In this document: piece by piece, positions 37,925 to 46,006 of the stretch
Position numbering within the stretch: the stretch's first letter is position 1
How the letters are laid out: the number at the start of each line of letters is the position of its first letter
Source of the DNA: an uncultured Spirochaetales bacterium
GTDB taxonomy: Bacteria > Spirochaetota > Spirochaetia > Sphaerochaetales > Sphaerochaetaceae
DNA length: 64,000 nt
Direction of reading: 5' to 3'
NCBI GenBank assembly: GCA_944393005.1
Contig: CALXYO010000005.1
Span: 62,001 to 126,000, forward strand
Made by a program: the position numbers and the translations under genes
The notes under the pieces: model-generated
What the model was told of the DNA's origin: nothing
The model's input: the letters and a program-made list of their open reading frames with translations, nothing else
The model's database searches: none

Positions 37925-37943
37925 AAAGCGTACTGTACGCTTT
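37925..37943. promoter_or_regulatory. Perfect 19-bp palindrome abutting the MFS start codon
   Basis: AAAGCGTAC-T-GTACGCTTT touches the ATG of the MFS gene. The only good ribosome site (AAAGGAG) lies on its far side, about 21 bases from the ATG. As DNA it could be an operator; as RNA the hairpin would bring ribosome site and start codon to within a few bases. Confidence 0.55.
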
Positions 37944-37970
37944 TCTCCTTTCTTATGCTAGAATGAAACA

Positions 37971-38204
37971 ATGACGAATATTGAGAAAATTGCCGAGGAT
38001 GTAGTTAAGAACCATCTTGATGTCATAGAGACCGCTCTGGAGAATGCCGTCGATCCCGTGCTGCTTGAATACCATACCGCTCTTCTGGAAGGTGACAAGG
38101 GAAAAGCGGACAGGCTGAAAGCGGCAATCGGAAAAAGAGAAAACGACAGAAAGGAACTGGAAGCAGAACTGATGAGACTGCATCAGGAAGTCAGGGGAAA
38201 ATAA
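37971..38204 (+). CDS. Small charged helical protein (unknown)
   Basis: This 77-residue soluble protein is almost entirely predicted helix, with Lys/Glu/Leu-rich stretches ending in a likely coiled coil (GKRENDRKELEAELMRLHQEV). It has no signal or membrane segment. The frame is open with coding-like composition and is followed by an intrinsic terminator, which supports a real gene; the minus-strand frame over it looks like a shadow. It is divergent from the MFS gene and shares the short regulatory gap with it. No family recognised. Confidence 0.6.
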   Translation: MTNIEKIAEDVVKNHLDVIETALENAVDPVLLEYHTALLEGDKGKADRLKAAIGKRENDRKELEAELMRLHQEVRGK

Positions 38205-38215
38205 AAACAAGGAAG

Positions 38216-38250
38216 AACAGGTCTTTTTCTATTCTACAAAACCTGTTTTT
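38216..38250 (+). terminator. Terminator after the small helical protein
   Basis: AACAGGT (38216-38222) pairs with ACCTGTT (38241-38247) across an 18-base loop, and the T-run continues to 38250. Confidence 0.65.
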
Positions 38251-38290
38251 CAATGTAAGATAAACAGACAGGAAACCAGAAGAATGTTTT

Positions 38291-39508
38291 ATGAAGATAC
38301 TTCTATGTACTGACCGTTATTACCCTGCAATAAGCGGAGTCGTCACCTCAGTAATGACACTCAAGAAATATCTTGAGGCGGCAGGGCATGAAACACGCAT
38401 CCTCACTCTTTCCGATACCATAGCCTCCCATGTGAGCGGCGACATCGTGTACATCGGCAGTTTCGATGCGGAGAAAATATATCCCGATGTCAGGATAAAG
38501 CATCCGGTGAACAAAGCCTATCTCGACTCACTCATACAGTGGTCTCCCGACATAATCCACTGCCATACGGAATTCTCGACATTCTTTCTGGCAAAGCACA
38601 TATACAGGGCGTGCCGCTGTCCGATGGTTCTCACCTATCATACGGATTATGAAGACTATGTCCATTATGTCGCACTGAGCCGCAAATTCGGCCGCAAGCT
38701 TGTCATGCATTACATACGCTATGTCTGCAAGTACATGACACGTGTGATCTCCCCGACACAGAAAACGGCCGAAATACTTAGGAACTACAATATTCCTTCC
38801 CCTATCAGGGTAATTCCAACAGGTCTGGACCTTGAACGTTTCACCCCGGTGAGAAAAGATGAGGAGATTGACAGGATAAGACACCTTCACGGCATAAAAA
38901 AAGATGTACCGACCCTGATTTATGTGGGAAGGCTCGGAAAGGAAAAGAACCTGACTGAAATCGTGGACTTCCTCTCGCGCTATGAAGAGAAGAATTTCCA
39001 GTTCATCATTGTCGGAGACGGTCCCGACAGAGCTGAAATAGAAGCTCATGTCAGAAACAGCAGGATTGCTGCAAAGACCATCTTCACCGGCATGATAAGA
39101 CAGGAGGAAATCGGAATATACTACCAGCTCGGCAATCTTTTCCTCTCTGCATCGACAAGCGAGACACAGGGGCTTACCTACATAGAGGCGATGGCCTCCG
39201 GAACCCCTCTTCTGTGCAGAAGGGACAAGTGTCTTGACGGTGTGGTTGAAGACGGGGAGAACGGTTTCCTTTTTGAAAGCGGTGATGAATTCTGCTCCAA
39301 GATCGAATACTTCTTCAGTCACAGGGAAGAATGGCCGTCACTGAAAAAGAAGGCACAGGACAAAGTCATAGAGAAATTCGGTGCCGTGAAATTCGCATCC
39401 GACATGCACTCTCTTTATGAAGAGGCGGTAAGGGATTTCAGGCCCTACAAACCCAGCCTTCTCCATTTCCTTTACATCAAGTTCGCAGAGACGCTTCCCT
39501 GGGTCTAA
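38291..39508 (+). CDS. GT4 glycosyltransferase, diacylglycerol glucosyltransferase-like
   Basis: The 405-residue GT-B enzyme has the N-terminal donor-side motif YYPAISGVVTSVMTL (glycine loop), HCHTEFSTFFLAKH and HTDYEDYVHY. The C-terminal nucleotide-sugar site includes IYVGRLGKEKNL, VGDGPDR and the E-x7-E-like SETQGLTYIEAMASGTPLL. This combination is typical of lipid glucosyltransferases that make monoglycosyl-diacylglycerol. A membrane-associated, basic N-domain fits. The call to glycolipid synthesis is by family resemblance; the exact sugar is not known. Confidence 0.85.
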   Translation: MKILLCTDRYYPAISGVVTSVMTLKKYLEAAGHETRILTLSDTIASHVSGDIVYIGSFDAEKIYPDVRIKHPVNKAYLDSLIQWSPDIIHCHTEFSTFFLAKHIYRACRCPMVLTYHTDYEDYVHYVALSRKFGRKLVMHYIRYVCKYMTRVISPTQKTAEILRNYNIPSPIRVIPTGLDLERFTPVRKDEEIDRIRHLHGIKKDVPTLIYVGRLGKEKNLTEIVDFLSRYEEKNFQFIIVGDGPDRAEIEAHVRNSRIAAKTIFTGMIRQEEIGIYYQLGNLFLSASTSETQGLTYIEAMASGTPLLCRRDKCLDGVVEDGENGFLFESGDEFCSKIEYFFSHREEWPSLKKKAQDKVIEKFGAVKFASDMHSLYEEAVRDFRPYKPSLLHFLYIKFAETLPWV

Positions 39509-39960
39509 TCAAGAGGAACGACATCATCAGCACAGTCAAGAGCATCAAGCAGGAAATCCATCATGTATGGAAGAACGTATTCATCCCTGAGCTCAATTGA
39601 AAGCCCTTCCATCTCCTCTTTCTCCCCGTTGCCGTAAATGACAAGGTGTGCCGGTGCCAGGAAGCCTCTTGTTCCGTATTCCCTCTGGATCTCCTTGACT
39701 GACTCGCCAAGCGATGAGGCAAGAGAGCGAAGATCAAGCGATTCGACCGACACGACGCATACGGTATCATCCCCTGATTTTGCAATGAGGGAATAATGGA
39801 TATACACAAGATCCTCCCCTGAGTCCGAAGGAGGGTTTTTCTCGAAAATGATCTCAATGCCGCCGGCAGTGAAACGTTTCACGACATTCACGCCTTCTTT
39901 CGGAAGGGATGAGAAATCATGACGGGTCAGCGGAATGCAGGATGAAATGTCGATAAGCAT
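39505..39960 (-). CDS. Conserved-looking hypothetical protein
   Basis: The 151-residue soluble acidic protein has no signal peptide or membrane segment. Two beta-rich stretches (GGIEIIFEKNP; EDLVYIHYSLIAKSGDDTVCVVSV) flank a helix (LRSLASSLGESVKEIQREYG). I do not recognise it. ATG 39960 lies one base after the YihY-type gene stop, so translation is coupled. Its stop overlaps the convergent glycosyltransferase stop by 4 bp. Confidence 0.6.
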   Translation of the reverse strand: MLIDISSCIPLTRHDFSSLPKEGVNVVKRFTAGGIEIIFEKNPPSDSGEDLVYIHYSLIAKSGDDTVCVVSVESLDLRSLASSLGESVKEIQREYGTRGFLAPAHLVIYGNGEKEEMEGLSIELRDEYVLPYMMDFLLDALDCADDVVPLD

Positions 39961-39961
39961 A

Positions 39962-41257
39962 TTACACACGCTCCAGAAGGTTTTCCAGCGTAAGGGAAGC
40001 GAATGCCTCCTCAGAGCAGGTCTTCACCTGCTCGGCCACCGCCTGCCCGGCAGTGGTTATATCGCTGTGTTCGTCAAAGCCGTATATGGCCTCGAATATT
40101 TCCTTAAGATAAATCTGGTCAAGCGGACGGGCCGGCACATAGCTTGCACTCTTTCCCTTGCTGATTTCTATGATAAGATGTTTTTCGCTCAGCAGCCCTA
40201 TATACCCGCCGAGCACGGACGGAGTCACCGCAAGCTTCCTTGAAAGGTTCTTCCGCGTTATCGCACCCTCTCCCTTTTTGTAGCTGTTTCCTATGACCAT
40301 CATCATGTTCACGGCATCGGTAAGCTGTCTTGAGGGAGTCTCGGCCTCGCCTGACAGCTGGCTTGACTCAGGCTTGAACTGATGAACGTAAATAACCTCG
40401 GCACTCACAAGAATGATGTACCAGCAGGCGTAAAGGAAGACAAGCAGGAAAAGGACAGCGGCCAGGGAGCCGTAAATCACTGAATACCCGACAGTCCGCG
40501 ATACTATGGTCTTGAACACCGCGAAAAGGACTACAAGACATATACTGCCCGTCACAGAGCCAAGCAGGGCTGAGCGTGTGCGTATCTTGGTGTTTGGAAC
40601 GAAGTAATACAGAAGAAATAGAACTGCGGTTATTCCAATGAAGCTCACGAATGATGAGAGCATATCCTTGAGCACATTCGCAGGCCTGCTGCCGTCATCG
40701 TAGATTATGCTTGTCGCATAGCTCATGAAAGAAGTGTTGAATGAGATTATAAGGGCAAGGAACACCACGCCGACAAGCAGGAACGTCAGGAAGGTGGCGA
40801 AACGTCTGAAGTTTCCGTTGCTCGGCTCTGTCCTGAAGATCTGATTGATCACCATATAGACTTTGTTGACGAGGAACGTCGCCGTTATTATGAATGAGAC
40901 AAGGCCGAAGACTCCAAGACCCATGGCGTTGTTCGAGAACTGCTGGATGAGAACCATCAGCTGATCACCGACGGTTGAGCCGAAAATATCCTCAAGCAGT
41001 GCCCCAAGCACCGCCATGAATGGCTGGAGAAGGTCAAAAACCGTCAGAAAAGCCACAAAGAAAGTGATGCACGGAACGATTGCGACCAGAGTGGAATAGA
41101 CAAGGCCCGATGCCATTATCGTGACATTGCTCTGACCGATGCCCTGCACGGCCCTTATTATTACGAATCCGACGTCCTCCATCAGGTCCATGAACCTTCC
41201 TTTAGGTTCACTCCTGTGTTCATTTTCACCGTGAACGGTGCCTGTATTGTCATTCAT
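39962..41257 (-). CDS. YihY/BrkB-family inner-membrane protein with winged-helix C-terminus
   Basis: This 431-residue protein has about six membrane segments (first near ~45, VTIMASGLVYSTLVAIVPCI) in the Virul_fac_BrkB pattern (LLYYFVPNTKIRTRSALLGS, then YGSLAAVLFLLVFLYACWYIILVSAEV). A ~130-residue cytoplasmic tail resembles an Rrf2-type winged helix (ITRKNLSRKLAVTPSVLGGYIGLLSEKHLI). Family function is unsettled; early RNase BN assignments were wrong. ATG 41257 overlaps the hydrolase stop by 8 bp; a TTG at 41275 is possible. Confidence 0.88.
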   Translation of the reverse strand: MNDNTGTVHGENEHRSEPKGRFMDLMEDVGFVIIRAVQGIGQSNVTIMASGLVYSTLVAIVPCITFFVAFLTVFDLLQPFMAVLGALLEDIFGSTVGDQLMVLIQQFSNNAMGLGVFGLVSFIITATFLVNKVYMVINQIFRTEPSNGNFRRFATFLTFLLVGVVFLALIISFNTSFMSYATSIIYDDGSRPANVLKDMLSSFVSFIGITAVLFLLYYFVPNTKIRTRSALLGSVTGSICLVVLFAVFKTIVSRTVGYSVIYGSLAAVLFLLVFLYACWYIILVSAEVIYVHQFKPESSQLSGEAETPSRQLTDAVNMMMVIGNSYKKGEGAITRKNLSRKLAVTPSVLGGYIGLLSEKHLIIEISKGKSASYVPARPLDQIYLKEIFEAIYGFDEHSDITTAGQAVAEQVKTCSEEAFASLTLENLLERV

Positions 41258-42182
41258 GATCGTATCTTTGTGCAATTCCGGAAAGATAGGAGCCTATGCA
41301 TTCGTAGACATCCTTCCTGTCCAGTTCATTGAGAATTTCATGACGGTCATCCTTGAAAAGTCTGACTTTCACTTCCCTCACCCCGGCCTTGCGGTACATG
41401 GCAGCGACCTTCATCACCCCTTTGCCGTATCCGCCGACAGGATCGGCATCGCCGGAAACGATCAGCATCGGGAGATCAGAGCCTATTTTTCCTGCCGCAT
41501 CTTTGTCATTGGCATTCTCGATGAGGGTTATAAGGTCGATGAAGAACTGTGAGGAGCATACAAAACCGCACAGCGGGTCATCAATGTACTTCCTTACTTC
41601 AGCCTCATCACGGGAAAGCCATTCAAAGCCTGTTCTGGCCGGAGAGAATCGCTTATTGTATGAACCGAAACTGAGTTTATTGAGGAGATGATCCGGCATC
41701 TTCTGTCCGTTCTTCACTGCATTCCGGTGTGCCAGTGCCTTGCCGAGTGTGCCAGCGATTCCCTTTCCCGCTCCCGTTCCCATGATGACAGCGGCGGAAA
41801 AATAATCCGGAACACGGGTTATCTCACAGCGGGTGATGAATGATCCCATCGAATGGCCAAGAATGAAATGAGGAAGCGCCTCATTCTCATTCATGATGAA
41901 CTGATCAACGGCTATCGAGTCCTTCACGACGATATCCCAGCCGCCGGATGATGCGAACCAGCCTCTCTCCTCCTCTTCCATCGTGAAGCCGTGTCCCCTG
42001 TGGTCCTGTGCGTAGACGATGAAGCCAAGGGAATTCATGTACCGGGCAAAATCATCATAGCGGAGCGAATGCTCGGCCATGCCGTGATTTATATGCAGAG
42101 TGCCGGCAGGCTTTTCAACATCATTCCAGATCCTGACAAAAAGACGGTGTCCGTCCTTCATTTCCAAATAGCGCTCAAGCAT
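41250..42182 (-). CDS. Alpha/beta hydrolase (lysophospholipase/monoacylglycerol lipase-like)
   Basis: The 310 residues have the Hydrolase_4 fold: oxyanion region INHGMAEHSLRYDDFA, DHRGHG, nucleophile elbow GHSMGS (Ser ~115), and late acid and base residues in VSGDADPVGG and DDRHEILNE. This is the pattern of bacterial PldB/monoacylglycerol lipase proteins. It is cytoplasmic with no signal. It is the first gene of a three-gene minus-strand operon with the YihY-type and hypothetical genes, which hints at membrane-lipid turnover. Confidence 0.88.
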   Translation of the reverse strand: MLERYLEMKDGHRLFVRIWNDVEKPAGTLHINHGMAEHSLRYDDFARYMNSLGFIVYAQDHRGHGFTMEEEERGWFASSGGWDIVVKDSIAVDQFIMNENEALPHFILGHSMGSFITRCEITRVPDYFSAAVIMGTGAGKGIAGTLGKALAHRNAVKNGQKMPDHLLNKLSFGSYNKRFSPARTGFEWLSRDEAEVRKYIDDPLCGFVCSSQFFIDLITLIENANDKDAAGKIGSDLPMLIVSGDADPVGGYGKGVMKVAAMYRKAGVREVKVRLFKDDRHEILNELDRKDVYECIGSYLSGIAQRYDHE

Positions 42183-42239
42183 ATGAAAACCCCTTGAATT
42201 CTGATATAATTATAATATCGGAAAAACAGAGGACGGGCA

Positions 42240-42776
42240 ATGGAGAATTTCACATATTTTGCCGCATCGGACATACATGGAAACATTGAGGCGCTTGATG
42301 AAATAATCCGCCTTGCTGAAAAGGAAAAAGCCGACAGGCTTTTCATTGCAGGGGATCTCTGCCCCGGGTATCCGGCTTTCGCGCTGAGGCTTCACAATGC
42401 CTCTTTTCCATATATCGCAGTCAAGGGCAACTGCGACAGTCTGTGGGATTACAGGGACAGCGGACTGGCTGTCCCGAAGGAAAGCATCTATTTTGAAATG
42501 CCGGATGGACGGCACATAGGCATGACACACGGTCACAGCATTTTCTCTCCCGATGATTTTCCCTTCCCGCTGGAAAAAGGAGACATTTTCATACAGGGAC
42601 ATTCCCATGTCCCATCCCTTTTCAAAGATGACAGAGGCATAATCCACCTCAATCCGGGTTCTCCCTCACGTCCGCGCAGCATGGACGGTGCGACATGCGC
42701 CGTAATCAGGAAAGATGAAATCGGGATACACAGGATAAAAGACTGGAAGAAAATCTTCAGTCTCAGCATTCACTGA
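42240..42776 (+). CDS. yfcE: YfcE-type metallophosphodiesterase
   Basis: The 178-residue calcineurin-like phosphoesterase shows the full metal-binding set: SDIHGN, AGDLCPG, KGNCDS, THGH and GHSH, then HLNPGSPSRPR. Length and order match the MJ0936/YfcE family, which hydrolyses phosphodiesters and depends on manganese. It is monocistronic; the 57-bp divergent gap holds repeated TATAAT-like boxes. Its stop overlaps the convergent glf stop by 7 bp. Confidence 0.92.
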   Translation: MENFTYFAASDIHGNIEALDEIIRLAEKEKADRLFIAGDLCPGYPAFALRLHNASFPYIAVKGNCDSLWDYRDSGLAVPKESIYFEMPDGRHIGMTHGHSIFSPDDFPFPLEKGDIFIQGHSHVPSLFKDDRGIIHLNPGSPSRPRSMDGATCAVIRKDEIGIHRIKDWKKIFSLSIH

Positions 42777-43864
42777 ATGCATCTTGAGGCAAGAGTCAGG
42801 GCTTCCTTCACAGTCTTGTCCATATCGAAATAAGCATACTGGGCCAGACGGCCGCCGATGAGGAGGCCTTCTTTTCCGGCAAGAGCCCTGTAGGAAGCAT
42901 AAAGGCTCCCGTTCACACTGTCATTTACAGGATAGTAAGGCTCCCCCGTCTCCTTGTAATCCACAGGATATTCACGGCTTATCCATGTGACCGGAGATGA
43001 GTTTCCCTTCTCAAAATGCTTGTGCTCAATGATGCGGGTATACGGCGTTTCCCTGTCCGTATAGTTGACAACCGCATTGCCCTGCCAGTTGTCACATCCG
43101 ATTCTCTCATTCTCAAAACGCAGGCTCCTGTATTGCAGATGACCGAGAGAGAAATCGAAATACTCATCAAGAGCACCGGTATAAAGCACATTGCGTGCAA
43201 TGCTTCTGTAGTGATCCCTGTCTTTGTTGAAATCACAGGAAAGCTCCACATCACAGCCTTCAAGCATCTTCTGTGCTATCTGCGTATAGCCACCTTCCGG
43301 TATCCCCTGATACGTGTCATTGAAGTAATTATTGTCATAAGTATAGCGTACAGGCAGTCTTCTGATTATTTCAGGCGGCAGCTGGCTGCAGTCCCTTCCC
43401 CATTGTTTCTCAGTATAGCCCTTTACAAGTTTGTTGAAGATATCACGGCCGACAAGAGAAACAGCCTGTTTTTCAAGATTGTCGATGGGAGGCTCCACAT
43501 CCTTTCTCTGTTCTTCTATTATCGCCTTCGCCTGGGCTGGAGTGCTTATGCCCCACATCCTTGAGAATGTATTCATGTTGAATGGCATGTTGTAGATCTC
43601 GCCTTTGTATGAGGCTATGGGTGCATTGATGAAGTTGTTGAAACGGGCAAACTGTCTGACATAATCCCATACGGCCTTGTCCGATGTATGGAATATATGT
43701 GCCCCGTATTTATGGATGTTTATACCATCTTCCTCATATGTGAATATATTCCCGCCGATATGATCACGTCTTTCAATGACAAGACACTTCTTCCCTTTCT
43801 TCACCGCTTCATGGGCAAAGACACAAGCAAACAATCCGGAACCTGCTATCACATAATCATACAT
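42770..43864 (-). CDS. glf: UDP-galactopyranose mutase
   Basis: This flavoenzyme converts UDP-galactopyranose to UDP-galactofuranose for surface glycans. The 364 residues start with the FAD motif IAGSGLFACVFAHEA and VIERRDHIGGN, continue with KYGAHIFHTSD, GYTEKQWGRDCSQLPPEIIRRLPVR and the conserved PIPEGGYT-like IPEGGYTQ, and end with GGRLAQYAYFDMD. Length is standard. It follows the aldehyde oxidoreductase-like gene by five bases, so they are co-transcribed. Confidence 0.96.
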   Translation of the reverse strand: MYDYVIAGSGLFACVFAHEAVKKGKKCLVIERRDHIGGNIFTYEEDGINIHKYGAHIFHTSDKAVWDYVRQFARFNNFINAPIASYKGEIYNMPFNMNTFSRMWGISTPAQAKAIIEEQRKDVEPPIDNLEKQAVSLVGRDIFNKLVKGYTEKQWGRDCSQLPPEIIRRLPVRYTYDNNYFNDTYQGIPEGGYTQIAQKMLEGCDVELSCDFNKDRDHYRSIARNVLYTGALDEYFDFSLGHLQYRSLRFENERIGCDNWQGNAVVNYTDRETPYTRIIEHKHFEKGNSSPVTWISREYPVDYKETGEPYYPVNDSVNGSLYASYRALAGKEGLLIGGRLAQYAYFDMDKTVKEALTLASRCIQ

Positions 43865-43869
43865 GAGAC

Positions 43870-45516
43870 TTATTTACCTGCCTTTCTTTTAATATACTCC
43901 ATTTCCGAAAGGTATCCACCCATAAGTTTCACCATGTTCACTTCATCGGTGTACCCGCATCTTCCCGGAATCAGGAAAATGGATGGAAGAGAGGCGGCTT
44001 CCCCGTGCAGGCTGTCAAAAAGCTGCACTGATTCAAGTCCGCTTTCAAGCAGTTCACTGTTCTTTATCTTTCCAACTGAAAAACTTCTCATGATCAGTCT
44101 CACAGTGAAAATGTTTCCAGCAAAAACAAGAGGAACGGTATCGAAATGAAGAGGAAGCATGAAGAATGCGGGAATGCCCATATTTTCCATCGCGTGGGTG
44201 TATATCCTCACATATGCGGCTGCACGTCCTGTAAGCTCTGCAGGCAGCTTCCCTTTGAGGTTCCTGACAAGATCCACATAGCACGGTGTGTTCTCCCCGT
44301 ATACAGAGAAAAGAGCCTGTGCATGAGCACCGCGCAGATCATAGATGCATGCACCTCCGTCAATTGAAGGTGCCCCGGCAAGTGCATCAAAGCCTCCTGA
44401 CACGATCTCGCCTGCCCCCTTTCTGGATGCGATGAGCGTAAGTATCCTGCATTTCTCATCAAGTGACGTATTCTTCACACTGGCAATCGTATAGTCAGGG
44501 TTATCAAGAGTGTTCAGGTATGAAAGCATCTCCCCGGCCCCGCATGGATCAAGCCCGAGGGAAAGGCACTGATGCAGCAGACGGGTGACCTTGCCTGTTG
44601 AGAATATTCCAAGATTGCTTCCAAGGCACATGGCCTCCATCCAGGATGGCAGTCTCATCTGCGTTGCTGTGTCGACAAGTGAACAGGGAACAGGACAGAG
44701 AGGACAGCCGCTCTTCTCCACTCTGTACTCCCTGCTCTGGCTTCTGCCGTCAAGGGCCTTGAGCCGCGGATCATAATAAGGACTGAATTCGTTTTTAGGA
44801 GCCCATCCGTATGAAGCACCGTAGTCAAGAAGGACGGCCGAACCGTAAAGGGACATATCGCTCACAAGAGCTGTCCTGTTCTTTCTTCTTATTGCATACT
44901 GAAGCTTCTCATCATCTTCAAGCACGGTATGTGAGATGATCCCCTTGAAATTCATCTTCCCCATAAGAGAAGCAAGCCCGCCACGGCCTGTCGTTATGCC
45001 GCTGTCACAGCAGCAGATTGAAAGAGGACTGAGTTTCTCACCCGCTTCTCCTATTGCGATAAACCCGTCATCAGGAGAAGAAAGCAGAACCTCGGCAAAG
45101 CGGTATGGGGAGCAGAACCTTATGTTCTCGCAGTGATACACACCAATGTTATCGTCGCTCATATAAAGATATGAGAGTTTTGAGGCAACTCCGCTCACCA
45201 CAACAGCTTTTACACCTGCTTTCTTCATATGGCGGGAAAGAACCGGCTGTGCATAGTCGCGGCAGATTTTCCCTTTTGCGTTTTTATATATGGCAACCAT
45301 GCCGCAGAGATTGAAATCATTGCATGGGAAGGCAAGAACAAAAGATGAGTCTCCCGCAAGGGTGTAAAGCGATGGTATGGAGAAGTCTTCACCTGCTTTC
45401 TCTTCCCTTATGGTCTCATCACTGAGTGAAATGTAAACAATCCTGCCATCCATAATGGAAAAGATACTCAATAAGCGGCGCCGATAGCAATAATCCACAT
45501 GAAATATTTCATTCAT
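43870..45516 (-). CDS. Divergent aldehyde ferredoxin oxidoreductase (AOR) family protein
   Basis: AOR enzymes are tungsten-pterin proteins. The match here is clear in the middle: IAIGEAGEKLS, TTGRGGLASLMGKMNFKGI and CPLCPVPCSLV (C-x2-C-x3-C), followed by EAMCLGSNLGIFSTGKV and LGLDPCGAGEM. The fourth cluster cysteine, normally in a D-x-L-x-x-C motif near the end, is not evident (DSLHGEAAS, then a later GRCGY). At 548 residues (527 if it starts at ATG 45453, where family homology begins) it is shorter than typical enzymes. It is encoded directly before glf. Activity is uncertain. Confidence 0.75.
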   Translation of the reverse strand: MNEIFHVDYCYRRRLLSIFSIMDGRIVYISLSDETIREEKAGEDFSIPSLYTLAGDSSFVLAFPCNDFNLCGMVAIYKNAKGKICRDYAQPVLSRHMKKAGVKAVVVSGVASKLSYLYMSDDNIGVYHCENIRFCSPYRFAEVLLSSPDDGFIAIGEAGEKLSPLSICCCDSGITTGRGGLASLMGKMNFKGIISHTVLEDDEKLQYAIRRKNRTALVSDMSLYGSAVLLDYGASYGWAPKNEFSPYYDPRLKALDGRSQSREYRVEKSGCPLCPVPCSLVDTATQMRLPSWMEAMCLGSNLGIFSTGKVTRLLHQCLSLGLDPCGAGEMLSYLNTLDNPDYTIASVKNTSLDEKCRILTLIASRKGAGEIVSGGFDALAGAPSIDGGACIYDLRGAHAQALFSVYGENTPCYVDLVRNLKGKLPAELTGRAAAYVRIYTHAMENMGIPAFFMLPLHFDTVPLVFAGNIFTVRLIMRSFSVGKIKNSELLESGLESVQLFDSLHGEAASLPSIFLIPGRCGYTDEVNMVKLMGGYLSEMEYIKRKAGK

Positions 45517-45693
45517 CCCGTTTTAGCCTGTTTTAAACATTTCTGATGCACCCGGAATGTTTTGACTAACGGTGAATACAAGGAGTATTTTACAAGAGAA
45601 CAGTTTTTAATCATGGAAACATCAAGAAAAAAATCAAACGGAAATGGACAGCTGAAAAGAAGCTGCGCCAGATGAAAATCAAGGAGGACTGAA

Positions 45694-45933
45694 ATGGAAA
45701 AGAATCTGGAATACTACATGGCACTTCCATACAAGATTGAGCTGGAAAGAGATGCAGACACAAATGGATACACAGCCAGCATACCCCAGCTTAAGGGGTG
45801 CCTGACATGCGGCGATGACATGATTCAGGCACTCGCCAATCTTGAAGACGCGAAAAGAGAATGGATCACTGCAGCTATGACACGGGGAATCGAAATACCG
45901 GAACCGGATGATGAGCTGGAAAACCAGCCGTAG
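45694..45933 (+). CDS. HicB-like (UPF0150) small protein
   Basis: The 79 residues fit the HicB_lk fold: LPYKIELERDADTNGYTASIPQLKGCLTCGDDMIQALANLEDAKREWI is the diagnostic core. It has an acidic tail and no DNA-binding C-terminus. A strong AAGGAGG precedes the ATG. No intact HicA toxin gene is adjacent; the 170 bp upstream contain a short lysine-rich open stretch (about 45627-45692, ending KLRQMKIKED) whose start I cannot find. It may be an orphan antitoxin or a solitary regulator. Confidence 0.78.
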   Translation: MEKNLEYYMALPYKIELERDADTNGYTASIPQLKGCLTCGDDMIQALANLEDAKREWITAAMTRGIEIPEPDDELENQP

Positions 45934-46006
45934 TGTTTCCATGTGAATCATGAAATCCTTCACAAACTCATTTCCATCCTCTATGATTAAGGAGAAACGT
46001 AAAAGG

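Noticed and set aside
38528-39322. Minus-strand frame inside the GT4 gene (264 codons)
   Set aside because: It is opposite a well-supported glycosyltransferase, with no start signal or recognisable domain.
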